A stretch of 64,000 bases of DNA from an uncultured Methanomicrobiales archaeon (lineage in GTDB: Archaea > Halobacteriota > Methanomicrobia > Methanomicrobiales > Methanospirillaceae), in NCBI GenBank assembly GCA_903832665.1, contig CAILCG010000023.1, positions 1 through 64,000 of the forward strand, given 5' to 3'. A model generated the notes under the pieces. That model worked only from the letters and a program-made list of their open reading frames with translations. It made no database searches and was not told where the DNA came from. The position numbers were made by a program, and so were the translations under genes. Position 1 is the stretch's first letter, and the number at the start of each line of letters is the position of its first letter. Below, piece after piece: positions 1 through 9,733 of the stretch.

Positions 1-1137
1 CAGGTATCGTTGGATCTCCATCAAAGAATTGTCGCTTTTTTGTGTGAATCTTCGTCGTAATTTCTTACGCATTCACGGGCTAATAACATAAGCTTCAAGC
101 GTATTTATACCTTGTTGCTTGCGTTCTTTTCCCTCGGAACCAAGACCGGTTAAACCGGAGTGTTTGGCCCTTCATCAGATCTGATATGAACAGTGGACAT
201 CGTCGTGATTTTCACGCGTCCACGGGCTAATAACATAGGTTTTTGGGTTATTTATACCTTGTTGCCTGCGTTATTTTCCCTCGGAACCGACACCCGTTCC
301 CGAAGGGGGGTTTTGTCGGTTTGTCATCAGATTTTGTGGATCTATATATAACACAGTCTAACACTTAAGCATTGTGCCACATCCAAACCCGTTTTCATCC
401 CTGCATTTTATTATTTGTAAACTATTTTTTCGCGTTATAAAGACAAAATTCGTTCTGAACTCATTTTATGTCCCATTTTTGGAGATTTTATCGAGTTTTT
501 TCGAACTGCGCGTTCTGGCCTGAAACCTTCCAGACCCGCTTTTCGTTCACTATCCAAGAGAATAAGCGCATTTTTTTACAAAACATGAATTAACGTCGGA
601 ACTCTAGCATAGTCACAAAAATTGGGGCCATCCCTTGCCTCAATCGCGCATGTTCTGGTCTGTCGGATCCGTTCCGGGACGAACGCACCGCACCTGGCAC
701 GAGCTCCTCCCGATAAACAATGCTCATAATGGAAAGTCTGCCAGCCCCCCAATAGTTGGTCAGGTTCCCCTGGCTTGGATTGCCGCGGAGATAATTGAGA
801 TCCGCTCATGATCCAGCCTAGTAAATAATTCCGTATTACTGTCTCTGATATTAGTGTCCTTTACCAACGCCCCATACATCAGCAAAAAAAATCGGTATTA
901 AAAAAATGAAAATACAGGGATCGGTAAAAATCTGGCACTGATGCAACACATTATGAAATGTCCCTCACTGACCCCCCTTTGACGACAATACCACAGGGAC
1001 TGGGATCGCACTTCCTATTTATCGTCACAAAATGTATCCATTCTCCGCAAAAAAACCAATAAAACGTAGGAGCATAAGATGGGGGCCAGTAAGGGACAAA
1101 TAATTTGTAGCAGACCCGGAGTAACGGAAACAATGAC
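1..1137. other. AT-rich intergenic stretch with no convincing gene
   Basis: The first 1.1 kb is AT-rich and has no open frame that looks like a protein; the two short minus-strand frames in it (about 576-809 and 951-1166) have unnatural composition and no ribosome binding site. The only clear structure is the two-unit direct repeat with hairpins at 53-332, listed separately. From about 350 to 1137 I see only A/T runs and nothing I can name. Confidence 0.5.
53..332. repeat. Two tandem ~147-bp units, each with a TATA-like box and a hairpin
   Basis: Unit 1 (about 53-180) and unit 2 (about 201-332) share CGTCGT, CACGGGCTAATAACATA (74-90 and 221-237), TTTATACCTTGTTG (about 103 and 250), CCCTCGGAACC (131-141 and 278-288) and TCATCAGAT (172-180 and 324-332). 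The spacing is 147 bp, drifting to 152 at the right end. Between the last two blocks each unit has a different sequence that can still fold: CCGG-TTAAA-CCGG inside CCAAG...TTTGG at 140-167, and CCGACA...TGTCGG at 287-319. The TTTATACC box lies about 26 bp before CCCTCGG, the usual archaeal TATA-to-start distance, so each unit could encode a small structured RNA. That is inference; the repeat itself is directly visible. Confidence 0.6.
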
Positions 1138-1230
1138 TCATGGTTGAACAAACATCTCTGAATCAAGATAGTAGTTCAATAACCCGATATAGAAACTACC
1201 ACCACGGTATCGTAAGTTTTCCATAATCAT
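1138..1230 (-). CDS. possible 28-30-residue small protein
   Basis: A minus-strand frame starts at ATG 1230, or at the in-frame ATG 1224, and stops at 1138. It is preceded by a strong Shine-Dalgarno-like AGAGAGGAGATG. The peptide (MENLRYRGGSFYIGLLNY... from the second ATG) is short and I do not recognise it. The strong ribosome binding site is the only support. It could also be the 5' remnant of a decayed gene, since the region downstream stays partly open in another frame. Confidence 0.2.
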   Translation of the reverse strand: MIMENLRYRGGSFYIGLLNYYLDSEMFVQP

Positions 1231-1401
1231 CTCCTCTCTGACCCCCAATCCCCCTCGCGGTTGACCACCAAAGATTTATCGACCCATAGCAAAACCACCT
1301 GATACCCACCCGATACGACATACTCCCACCCACATGCTGATCAACCCGGGGTGTACCTTTGCAGAAAGGCGGGCGGGATTCAGCAGGTACCGTGAAGAAC
1401 T

Positions 1402-1905
1402 ATGAGACAATTCCGCCAGAAACCCGGAACAAAGAGCGCTGTGCATATTCTGAAGAGACCGTTTCTGGACATCACGGCCTTCAACGCAGTCATCCTCTCG
1501 CTCATTATGAAAAACCCGCTCGGATGCACATCCTACAGGACAAAGAAAAAGAACAATCAACCGGTCAGCAGGGTTCGCGAGATGTACACCGCGAAGTTTG
1601 CGTATGAAGATGCGATGCAGAAGCGCGTTGGAGTGGGTCACGAGACGTACAACTCTGTCGAAGGCTACCAGTACGGCATTGCCGCGGTTATCTCCAATAT
1701 GGCAAACATTGCAGCCCATCGCGGAAAGATCAGGCACCTTCCTGATGCAGACCACTACTCCGTAATCCTGAAATGCCATGATCCGAATGGCGAACTATAC
1801 TTCCTCAGTCTCGCCCGTGACCGGGTAACCATATCATCCTATAGTGATGATGCGATCCGGACCCGTGTTGAGATATGGGCTGACAATGTGCCGGCGCTGG
1901 CGTAA
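1402..1905 (+). CDS. hypothetical protein (167 aa)
   Basis: An open frame of 167 codons. The C-terminal two thirds, from about residue 60 (MYTAKFAYEDAMQKR...), have balanced composition with predicted helix and strand, and read like a globular domain. The first 60 residues are basic and less protein-like, so the true start may be the in-frame ATG near 1582. No signal peptide, metal motif or membrane segment is visible and I do not recognise the family. An opposite-strand frame of similar length (1276-1779) is rich in Cys/Arg/Val and looks like a shadow. The gene lies just upstream of the GH18 gene but is not obviously coupled to it. Confidence 0.45.
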   Translation: MRQFRQKPGTKSAVHILKRPFLDITAFNAVILSLIMKNPLGCTSYRTKKKNNQPVSRVREMYTAKFAYEDAMQKRVGVGHETYNSVEGYQYGIAAVISNMANIAAHRGKIRHLPDADHYSVILKCHDPNGELYFLSLARDRVTISSYSDDAIRTRVEIWADNVPALA

Positions 1906-1966
1906 CGACAGGATACCAATACAATACTCAACGAAAGAGAAATACCCCAAAGGGAAAATAATCAGT

Positions 1967-3137
1967 ATGCACCGGGATTTATCCAGTCGTTCAGCGTTTT
2001 CCATCCTCATCATGGTATTTCTCCTGATCGGATGCCTCCCACTACTGGTAATTCCGGCAATTGGCAGAATCACAACCGGATCCCGCCGTAACAAACACCC
2101 CTATCCTGGCTCCGGACAGTCTTGCACCGGATTTCCTGCAGAATCTCCTGTCTGCGTTACGAAACTTCATCGCCAGTATTATTCCCGCTACCAATAGCCA
2201 GGCCCCTGCCAGTACCCCGGGTGATCATCCCCGGGATCCCGTTTCAGGAACTCCTCCCGCTAACCAGAAGGTGACTGCTGCCTATCTCTATGTATATCCC
2301 GGCACTGACGATGATTCATATCCCATCCTCATGTCGGCGAAGGACCAGCTCCCGTGGAAGAGAGTAAATCGTATCTATATCGGGTTTTCAACAGTGCAGG
2401 ATGGCATCCTGACGGATCTGCCCGCCGGCAACTCAGCGGATGATACCACACGACGGGAAGAGAATATACGCAGGATCCGGAATGTGGTTGCACTCTGCCG
2501 GCAGAACAACCCGGATGCGGAGATCTTCATCACCTCCAACTTTGATGAAAGGAAGCTCGACCCCCAGTACCTGCTGTCTGCACTGGACCCGCAGAAGTTT
2601 GCCGACAGTGCCCTGGCGTACCTGAAAGCGTATGACCTGGACGGGTATGATATGGACTGGGAGAGTCGCCGGATCGATGACTATGCTCCCCAGCTCACAT
2701 CTCTCCTGTCGGCATGTCATGCCACGTTTGCAGCAGCCGGGCAAAATCCGCATGGGAATACCTACCAGCTGACCCATACGGTCTGGCCGGGGGTTGAATC
2801 CCCGAATACTGTTGCCGGGTTGAAAGACAGTGTGGACCAGATCAATATCATGTCGTACGGACCGGGAGATACCTATGACCTCGCGTCCTACGCGGACTCA
2901 TATGCCGAGGCCGGGTTTCCCTACGAGAAGATGATCGGGGGCCTCGAGAGCGAATCCGGTTACACGGAGAGCGCGGGGCCGGATACGCAGGCATCTGTTG
3001 CAGCCAAATGTGCCTATGTGAAAGAGCACAACCTGGCGGGACTCTTCGAGTGGCGCATGGACAACGACATGCGATCCGGGGATGGGCCGCCAACGTTCCA
3101 GGTCACGGGCCGGATGAGCGACTGCCTGGCGGGGTAA
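1967..3137 (+). pseudogene. secreted glycosyl hydrolase family 18-like protein, frameshifted after the signal peptide
   Basis: The catalytic part, in the frame open from 2061, has the GH18 signature DxxDxDxE in LDGYDMDWES, a strand with INIMSYGPG, and a late FEWRMDND strand. This is the TIM-barrel arrangement of chitinases and related glycosidases acting on beta-1,4-GlcNAc polymers; the substrate here is unknown. The usable ATG is at 1967 in a different frame and encodes a signal peptide (SILIMVFLLIGCLPLLVIPA). Removing one A at 2059-2060 joins it to LAESQPDPAV, giving a textbook ALA|E signal peptidase site. The intact product would be about 389 aa and extracellular. A Pro/Ser/Thr-rich linker (about residues 40-95) precedes the catalytic domain. 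Either the gene is broken or there is a one-base sequence error. Confidence 0.8.
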
Positions 3138-3222
3138 GGTAACTCCCGGGGAACACCTCCGGGCTCCTGGCGAAGGTACTGCAAAAGATACCCGAATAGA
3201 AAAATGCCAAAAAAACTTCCCC

Positions 3223-4188
3223 TTATAATTCCTCAGCAACAACCGTGAGAAGGTCTTCTTCATCCTGCCGGCAGAGCTGCACCCAGATATCCCCGAAGAA
3301 CTCTTCCTGCCGGAGCTGGCACCGCCCTTCATGCGCCAGGAAGAGCAGCGGGATATAGACTTCCGGCATTCCCCACCCCAGTTTCTCGCAGAGCTCCGCA
3401 AGCGTCATCTCGCCATCAATCTCTAGGAGCGAAAGGCACTCCTCCAGGACAGTCGACGAGGATGCCTGATAACCCTCATCGTGGGCAATGCTGACCACAT
3501 CATCGGCATCGACAAGGAATGCTTCTGTCGGGTCCGCAGCCATCCGCCGGCGCCGGCGCTCTTCCTTCTCGATGTTCTTGAGCTCGGTGATCAACTCAAA
3601 GAGGGTGATGGGGCTCTTGCGCATATTCTTGCGGTCGAGCCGGCGCTGGATCTCGTGTTCGAGCCGCTCGATAATTCCCAGCCGGCCGGTATATTCGATC
3701 TCCCCGTCCGGGAAGCCTTCATAATCTTCACCCGAGTCCCCGTCATCCTCGCCTTCCTCCTCATCCGGGGCTGCAAGAATTTCCAGCTGCTCGGACTTCA
3801 TCCGAAGGAGGGTGGCAGCGTAAAAGAGGGTGCGACCCGAGAGCTTGAGGTTGAGTTCGCGCCGCCGTTCCAGCTCGGAAAGGAACCGGTCGGTCACTTC
3901 GATGATATTGATATTCCAGGGATCGATCTCGCCCCGCTCGGCAAGCCCCACCAGGATCTCGATAGGATCCTCCAGTGCCGCGCCATTCTCTGCTTCAGCT
4001 GAAGACGGCACTTCAGCGGAGGGGGCACCAGATTCCGTTTCTGAATCCCCGGCTGACTTCGGGTCATCGCCCTCATTGTGGGGTTGAGTGGCACACTCGT
4101 CCGGAGGAACCGTCACGGTGCGGGAAAGAACAGGTTCCGGACCAGTCGCATCCGGCAGGGTGACTGGCTCTTCAGGTGGGAGTGGCAT
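3223..4188 (-). CDS. scpA: segregation and condensation protein ScpA
   Basis: Kleisin subunit that bridges the SMC heads for chromosome compaction and segregation. The N-terminal ~60 residues are acidic, low-complexity and variable. The conserved part begins at DPIEILVGLAERGEIDPWNINIIEVTDRFL, the typical ScpA N-terminal SMC-neck binding motif, and the C-terminus is a winged helix (TLAELCEKLGWGMPEVYIPLLFLAHEG). An acidic Glu/Asp-rich insert lies in the middle. I chose ATG 4188, which overlaps the 3' end of smc by 17 bp; the frame is open upstream to 4260 but that extension would lie inside smc. The overlap implies translational coupling with smc. Confidence 0.9.
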   Translation of the reverse strand: MPLPPEEPVTLPDATGPEPVLSRTVTVPPDECATQPHNEGDDPKSAGDSETESGAPSAEVPSSAEAENGAALEDPIEILVGLAERGEIDPWNINIIEVTDRFLSELERRRELNLKLSGRTLFYAATLLRMKSEQLEILAAPDEEEGEDDGDSGEDYEGFPDGEIEYTGRLGIIERLEHEIQRRLDRKNMRKSPITLFELITELKNIEKEERRRRRMAADPTEAFLVDADDVVSIAHDEGYQASSSTVLEECLSLLEIDGEMTLAELCEKLGWGMPEVYIPLLFLAHEGRCQLRQEEFFGDIWVQLCRQDEEDLLTVVAEEL

Positions 4189-7100
4189 GTGCCTTGACCC
4201 CGGTGACCAGCGTGCTCTTGTCGGACCGCAGCGTGACCCCCATGATGCGCTGTGCGGCATCGATCATCGGTTTGCGCAGCGAGACGATCACGAACTGCGA
4301 GTTGGGAGCGAGTTCCGTGACCATGGAAGAGATCCGTTCCACGTTCGAACCGTCAAGCGACATATCCACTTCGTCGAAGGCATAGAACGGGGCGGGGATG
4401 TAGCGCTGGATGGAGAAGATGAATGCCAGGGTGGTCAGCGACTTTTCGCCACCGGAAAGGGACGAGAGGAGGTGGACTTTCTTGTCCCGGGGCTTGACAG
4501 CAAACGTCATACCGCCGGCAAACGGGTCCTCCTCGTTCTCCAGCACCAGGTTCCCGCTCCCGCTCGTGAGGCGGGCAAAGATCTCCCGGAAGTTGGTGTC
4601 GATCGCCTTGAACGCAGCAGTGAAGGCCTCGTATTTCATCTGCTCGAACTGCTCGATCCGTTCGATCAGGCTCGTCCGTTCGCTCGACAGGGTCTCCTTG
4701 CGCTCCGTCCGCTCGCCCACCTGGCGCTCGACTTTTTCGTATTCCTCGATCGCGAGCATATTCACGGCACCGATCTTCCGCAGTGCCCCATCGGCTTCAG
4801 CGATCTTGCCCTCGATCTCCCTCAGCGTGAGGGTCGTGTCCATATCCCCGACCTGCTGTTTGAGCATCTCGACTTCGATACTCAGGGATTTTGCCCGCTC
4901 ATCGATCGCCCCCAGCTGGATGCTGATCCGTTCCGTCTCGGCATCGAACTTCATGAGTCTGAGTTCCGAATCCTGGATATGCTGGGAGGCTTCGCCGCGT
5001 TTGGCCCGGAGCTCATCGAGTACCCCGGAGAACTCCTTCTGTCGCTCTTCTAAGGCAGCGATCTGGGACTTGTGAGTCCCGATCTGCTCATTGGATCCTG
5101 CTATGTCGGTATCGATCTGCCGGTTGCGTTCATCCTGCCGGGCGCGATCCTCTCCCAGTTCAATCAGGCGGGCATTGAAGTGCTGGCGTTCGCGCTGGGC
5201 ATCGTTGATGTCTGCTTCCTTGTTGCGGAGACGGCGTTCCGATTCCTCGATCTCCTTACGCTTCTTCTCCATCTGGTCGGTGAGGGCCGGGATGTTGGTA
5301 TCGTCAAGACGTTTCTTGATCTCGTCAATCTTCGCGGTGATCGCATTGATCACCTCGGTGGTCTGGTCCAGCTTTCCTTCGAGAGACCCCAGTTCGGCTC
5401 CTCCGTTCCGGGTCTCCTCCGCCTGCCGGGCAACCGCTGCCTCAATGGTCTGCTTCTCGACCGTGATCGCCTCGAACCGGCGCGAGAACTCCTCGGTGAA
5501 CATGGCGAAACGGGCGACTTTCTGGTCAATCTCGTTCCGGGTTGCACGGCGGGCATCCACTTCCTCGACCAGGCGCTTTACGCCCGCTTCGAGCGTGGCC
5601 GCTTCGCCCTGGAGTTCCCCAAGATGCGATCGGATCCGCATGATCTCGTCATCAACTGCGGCACCAAAGCCCCGGATCGCCTGTTTCTTCTGCGATCCGC
5701 CCGTCATGGCCCCGCTCTTTTCAAGGATTTCGCCTTCGAGCGTGACCATGCGGTACTTGCCGATCAACCTGCGGGCCCGGTCAAGGGTATCGACCACGAC
5801 CGTGCCCCCCAGTGCAACGGCAAATGCCCGGTCGAATTTCGGGTCGTAATCGATCAGGTTCACGGCATAATCGATCACGCCCGGCTCCTTGAGCGGCGGG
5901 AGCTGGGGCGGTTTTAACTTATTGAGAGGAAGGAACGTGGCCCACCCGAGCCGCTCTTCCTTGAGATACCGGATCGCATCCGCCGCGATCTGGTCGTCAT
6001 CGCAGACCACGAACTGGAGCTTGTTGCCCGCAGCAATATTGAGTGCCATCGCGTACTCGGGTGGCGCTTTGCCCAGGTCCGCTATGGTCCCGTGGACCCC
6101 CTCCATGGCCATGATCGCCTCGATCGCCTTGCCGCCCGATTCCCCCCGGGCCTGCTGGGCTGCCTCAAGACGATAGACATCCTGCTCGGCCGAACGGATC
6201 TCATTTTTCAGCCGCTCAAGCGTGGAGCGCTGGGCGAACATGGTCCCTTCGATCTCCGAGAGATTACGATCCAGCTCCTTCTTCTCTGCCTGGAGGTCAC
6301 CGACACTCTTCTCGCTGTCGGTGAGCTGGGTCTGTTTTGCGGTGTATTCCTCGTCGAGTTGTTTCAGGAGCAGGGTGAGGCGTTCGAGTTCGGTGGTGCG
6401 CATCCGGCTCTTCTCTATGAGCATATCCTGCTGGTGCAGGATTGCCGACCGTTCTGCCTTCTTCTCCTCGCTCTCTTTGAGGAGCCCGAAGAGTTTCTCC
6501 CGGGAGCCCTGGGTATCCTCGGAATGGGCCTTGAGTTCGGTCTCAACCTTCTCCAGCTGGGCCTTGAACGTCGCCACTTCCATGGCCACGTTCGTGCGAT
6601 CGATGGTCAGTGAGCGGATCTGGTCGGTGCATTCGGCTACCCGGGTCTCCGCCCGCTTCGTATCCATGTACACGCGGTTGATAGCCTCGAGATTGGTCTC
6701 CTTCTCTTTCCGGAGGCGGACAATCGTCTGCTCTGCCAGCTTGATCCCGCTCTTGGCCTCTTCCAACTCCGCGATCAGTTTGAGATAATCCGACCCGCTC
6801 TTCTTGTTGATCAGGTCGTCGATATCTTTCAAGTCCGCCTTTAAGTAGGCGAGTTCGTTCTCCTCAAGGCTCCGGTCGGAGGCAATGCGGGTGAGCTGGA
6901 TCTTGTGCTCTTCGGTCGAACGGAGGAGCGAGTTGAGTTCCTTCTCCCGGTCATGCAGCTGGGCAACGGCCCGGCAGTTCTGGAAATACGAGAGATCCGT
7001 CTGCCATTTCTGGTACTCAAGAGCATGCTCACGTTCCTTCTTGAGTTCATGGGCCCGTTTGCCAAGCTCGATGAGGAGCAGCTCTTCGCGCTCGATCCGC

Positions 7101-7624
7101 TCCCGCACGATATCGAGTTCCGAGAGGGCCAGTTGTTTCTTGGCATCGAACTCCGAGACCCCGGCGATCTCGTCGATGATCTTGCGACGCTCGAAATCGC
7201 TCATCTCCATAATGCGGGTCACATCGCCCTGCATCACCACATTGTAGCCATGGGGCTTGATCCCGTGTTTTGCCAGATGTTCGACGATATCGCTCTGTTT
7301 GCAGAGACGGTCATTGAGATAGTTGTAGCTGTAATACCCGTTGCCGGTCCGCTTGATCCGCCGCCGGATCTTCGTCCCGTCGGAGAACTGGAGGGCAACC
7401 TCGGCGATATTGCGCCCGGAGTTCAGGTTGATGAGATCCGTGAGTTTCTCTGCCCGGAGATTGCGGGAACTTGAAAGTGCGAGGACAAAAAGAACAGAGT
7501 CGATGATGTTGCTCTTACCGGATCCATTGGGCCCGGATATCACCGTGAACCCTTCCAAAAAAGGGATTTTTGTCTTTTTGGAAAAAGACTTGAAATTATC
7601 GATTTCGAGTTCTGTGATATGCAA
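4172..7624 (-). CDS. smc: chromosome segregation ATPase SMC
   Basis: 1150 aa, the usual SMC length. The N-terminal head has Walker A GPNGSGKS at residues 31-38. Two long coiled coils flank a hinge at about residues 500-660, and the C-terminal head carries the ABC signature LSGGEKS followed by Walker B (PFYAFDEVDMSLD). It forms a dimer closed by ScpA and acts in chromosome condensation. The start ATG at 7624 gives MHITELEIDNFKSF, the canonical N-terminal beta strand. The frame is uninterrupted over 3.4 kb, which matters when judging the frameshifts elsewhere in this window. It is probably transcribed together with the small gene upstream (7641-8132), only 16 bp away. Confidence 0.97.
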   Translation of the reverse strand: MHITELEIDNFKSFSKKTKIPFLEGFTVISGPNGSGKSNIIDSVLFVLALSSSRNLRAEKLTDLINLNSGRNIAEVALQFSDGTKIRRRIKRTGNGYYSYNYLNDRLCKQSDIVEHLAKHGIKPHGYNVVMQGDVTRIMEMSDFERRKIIDEIAGVSEFDAKKQLALSELDIVRERIEREELLLIELGKRAHELKKEREHALEYQKWQTDLSYFQNCRAVAQLHDREKELNSLLRSTEEHKIQLTRIASDRSLEENELAYLKADLKDIDDLINKKSGSDYLKLIAELEEAKSGIKLAEQTIVRLRKEKETNLEAINRVYMDTKRAETRVAECTDQIRSLTIDRTNVAMEVATFKAQLEKVETELKAHSEDTQGSREKLFGLLKESEEKKAERSAILHQQDMLIEKSRMRTTELERLTLLLKQLDEEYTAKQTQLTDSEKSVGDLQAEKKELDRNLSEIEGTMFAQRSTLERLKNEIRSAEQDVYRLEAAQQARGESGGKAIEAIMAMEGVHGTIADLGKAPPEYAMALNIAAGNKLQFVVCDDDQIAADAIRYLKEERLGWATFLPLNKLKPPQLPPLKEPGVIDYAVNLIDYDPKFDRAFAVALGGTVVVDTLDRARRLIGKYRMVTLEGEILEKSGAMTGGSQKKQAIRGFGAAVDDEIMRIRSHLGELQGEAATLEAGVKRLVEEVDARRATRNEIDQKVARFAMFTEEFSRRFEAITVEKQTIEAAVARQAEETRNGGAELGSLEGKLDQTTEVINAITAKIDEIKKRLDDTNIPALTDQMEKKRKEIEESERRLRNKEADINDAQRERQHFNARLIELGEDRARQDERNRQIDTDIAGSNEQIGTHKSQIAALEERQKEFSGVLDELRAKRGEASQHIQDSELRLMKFDAETERISIQLGAIDERAKSLSIEVEMLKQQVGDMDTTLTLREIEGKIAEADGALRKIGAVNMLAIEEYEKVERQVGERTERKETLSSERTSLIERIEQFEQMKYEAFTAAFKAIDTNFREIFARLTSGSGNLVLENEEDPFAGGMTFAVKPRDKKVHLLSSLSGGEKSLTTLAFIFSIQRYIPAPFYAFDEVDMSLDGSNVERISSMVTELAPNSQFVIVSLRKPMIDAAQRIMGVTLRSDKSTLVTGVKAHATPT

Positions 7625-7640
7625 AGATTGAGCCCCTTAC

Positions 7641-8132
7641 TTACTTTGCAGAATCCTTTTTGTCTTCCTCTGCAGCGTAGATCAGGTCTGCCTGCTTGGG
7701 CTTTCCGGCCATACCTTTCTTCTGGCCATAGCCTGCGCGGGCGACGATATAATCCTTGTCTCCACGGCGGGGTTCAAGTTTCATGGTCCCGTCCTGCTGC
7801 ATGATGAGATCCATCACGGGCTCTGCAGGTGCTGCGGGAGCCTCGGGCTGGCGTGCACCTTTGCGCATGACAACCGTGCTGCCACTCGGGGAGGTACTTC
7901 CGGCTTCAGGAGCGGCAGCGTACGGCTGTGAACCTTGGACAACAGTCGGGGCACGCTTGAGTTCCTGGCGGCTGCGTTCCTCGGTCTGCTTGGACATCTT
8001 CATGGATACCGACTTGAGATCCAGAAGTTCCTGAGTGAGACCCTTGACCAGTGCTTCCATATCTCTCACCTTCACTTCAAGTGCCGCAATCCGATCCTCA
8101 GTCGCAGCCCCCATTCCTGAACTTTCCATCAT
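7641..8132 (-). CDS. conserved hypothetical protein with N-terminal coiled coil, upstream of smc
   Basis: 163 aa, hydrophilic. Residues about 10-50 form a heptad-rich coiled coil (EDRIAALEVKVRDMEALVKGL), a Pro/Ala/Ser-rich linker follows, and a short C-terminal conserved-looking segment (MDLIMQQDGTMKLEPRRGDKDYIVARAGYGQKKG) ends in a charged tail. There is no membrane segment. It lies 16 bp upstream of smc in the same direction, so a role connected with SMC or chromosome organisation is possible, but this is only context. The start could be either of two adjacent ATGs (8132 or 8129). Confidence 0.75.
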   Translation of the reverse strand: MMESSGMGAATEDRIAALEVKVRDMEALVKGLTQELLDLKSVSMKMSKQTEERSRQELKRAPTVVQGSQPYAAAPEAGSTSPSGSTVVMRKGARQPEAPAAPAEPVMDLIMQQDGTMKLEPRRGDKDYIVARAGYGQKKGMAGKPKQADLIYAAEEDKKDSAK

Positions 8133-8469
8133 TGTTATCAGTAACTCCTGTTTTTTAACACTTGCTCAAAGATACCCGGTCTTTGCATACCGTTGCACCC
8201 AACAGATGTGCTTCTATGTACAGGTGTGGCGCATACCTTATAAATAATAGTAATGATCGCCGGATAAGAAAAAAAGGTTTGTGTTTTATAATGGGACAGG
8301 GTGTAAAAAATCGCGGAAATCTTCATTCAAAAGAATTCATCGGGCGATTTTACCAGAAAAATGACCAGAGAGCCGTTCGCTGGAGGAGATCCGATATGAT
8401 GGTGATCACTTCATTCCCGCTTGGGATCTAAGAAAAGGTATTACCCTATCCGAGCGAACCCTTCTCCAT
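8133..8469. promoter_or_regulatory. divergent intergenic region between the coiled-coil gene and glyA
   Basis: 337 bp without a gene, separating the smc operon (minus) from the glyA operon (plus). A nearly symmetric TATA-like element, CTTATAAATAAT, lies at 8237-8249 and could serve either direction. It is ~105 bp from the minus-strand start and ~220 bp from glyA. No other structure is evident. Confidence 0.35.
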
Positions 8470-9708
8470 ATGTCTTATCTGTCTAAAACTGATCCAGAAA
8501 TAGCAGATATCATCGAAAAAGAACGGCTTCGCCAGACCAACGGCCTCGAACTCATTGCATCGGAAAACCTCGTATCTCACGCGGTACTCGAAGCAATGGG
8601 TTCGATCATGACCAACAAATATGCCGAAGGTTACCCGGGGAAGCGGTACTACGGTGGTTGCGAGTTCCATGATGAAGCGGAGAACCTTGCCCGCGACCGG
8701 TTGAAGAAACTGTTCGGGGCTGAGCATGCAAACGTGCAGCCACACTCCGGCACCCAGGCAAACATGGCGGTCTATTTTGCGTACATGAACCTGGGAGACA
8801 CCCTCATGAGCATGAAGCTTCAGCAGGGCGGTCACCTGTCCCACGGTTCACCGGTCAGTTTCACCGGCAAGTTCTACAAGGTCGCCCAGTACGGGGTTGA
8901 CCCGAAGACCGAGACCATTGATTACGGCGCGGTTGCAGAACTGGCAAAGAAGGAGAAGCCAAAGATGCTGGTCTGCGGCGCTTCGGCGTACCCCAGAACC
9001 ATCGATTTCAAGGCATTCCAGGAGATTGCCGATGACGTTGGTGCCTACTGTATGGCCGATATCGCCCACATTGCCGGGCTCTGCGCAACCGGGGTCCACC
9101 CGAACTCGGTCGGTGTCGTGAACTTCACCACCACCACCACCCACAAGACCCTCCGGGGACCCCGTGGCGGGGCCATCATGTGCAACAGCGAGTATGCTGC
9201 AGCCATCGACAAGGCGATCTTCCCCGGTATGCAGGGCGGCCCGCTCATGCACACCATCACGGCAAAGGCAGTTTGTTTCGAAGAAGCCCTCAAGCCTTCC
9301 TTCAAAGTGTACAGCCAGCAGGTTGTCAAGAACGCAAAAGTCCTGGCCGAGACCCTGATGAACAACGGTCTCCGGCTCGTATCGGGCGGCACTGACAACC
9401 ACCTGATGCTCCTCGACCTCACGGCCCAGGGTATCACCGGTCTCGAGGCAGAAGTTGCGCTGGGGAAAGCCGGCATTACGGTGAACAAGAACACCATCCC
9501 CAACGAGACCAAGAGCCCGTTCGTCACCAGCGGCCTTCGTGTCGGCACGCCAGCCGTCACCTCACGCGGCATGAAAGAGGCAGAGATGCGCAATATTGGT
9601 CACTGGATCTCGACCATAGTCAAGGATGTCCACAACGAAGCCGCGATCAAGGATATCCATGCAAAGGTCCATGCGATGTCGAGCAAATTCCCGATCTATC
9701 CGGAATAA
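8470..9708 (+). CDS. glyA: serine hydroxymethyltransferase
   Basis: PLP enzyme interconverting serine and glycine with transfer of a C1 unit to tetrahydrofolate or tetrahydrosarcinapterin. It has 412 aa, the normal SHMT length. Family marks are [14 protein letters not shown] near the N-terminus, [14 protein letters not shown], the PLP-lysine motif [15 protein letters not shown], and KNTIPNE followed by SGLRVGTPA near the C-terminus. It is first in a plus-strand run, followed after 25 bp by folD and then DHPS and cofE, so the operon ties C1 supply to folate-type and F420 cofactors. Confidence 0.97.
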   Translation: MSYLSKTDPEIADIIEKERLRQTNGLELIASENLVSHAVLEAMGSIMTNKYAEGYPGKRYYGGCEFHDEAENLARDRLKKLFGAEHANVQPHSGTQANMAVYFAYMNLGDTLMSMKLQQGGHLSHGSPVSFTGKFYKVAQYGVDPKTETIDYGAVAELAKKEKPKMLVCGASAYPRTIDFKAFQEIADDVGAYCMADIAHIAGLCATGVHPNSVGVVNFTTTTTHKTLRGPRGGAIMCNSEYAAAIDKAIFPGMQGGPLMHTITAKAVCFEEALKPSFKVYSQQVVKNAKVLAETLMNNGLRLVSGGTDNHLMLLDLTAQGITGLEAEVALGKAGITVNKNTIPNETKSPFVTSGLRVGTPAVTSRGMKEAEMRNIGHWISTIVKDVHNEAAIKDIHAKVHAMSSKFPIYPE

Positions 9709-9733
9709 TCCCCTCATTTTTTAAGGAATTCTT

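Noticed and set aside
1276..1779. 167-codon minus-strand frame
   Set aside because: Overlaps the better plus-strand frame and has unnatural Cys/Arg/Val composition and no ribosome binding site.
4088..7631. Long plus-strand frames opposite smc and scpA (up to 321 codons)
   Set aside because: They are antisense shadows of a GC-biased third codon position; smc and scpA have clear motifs on the other strand.
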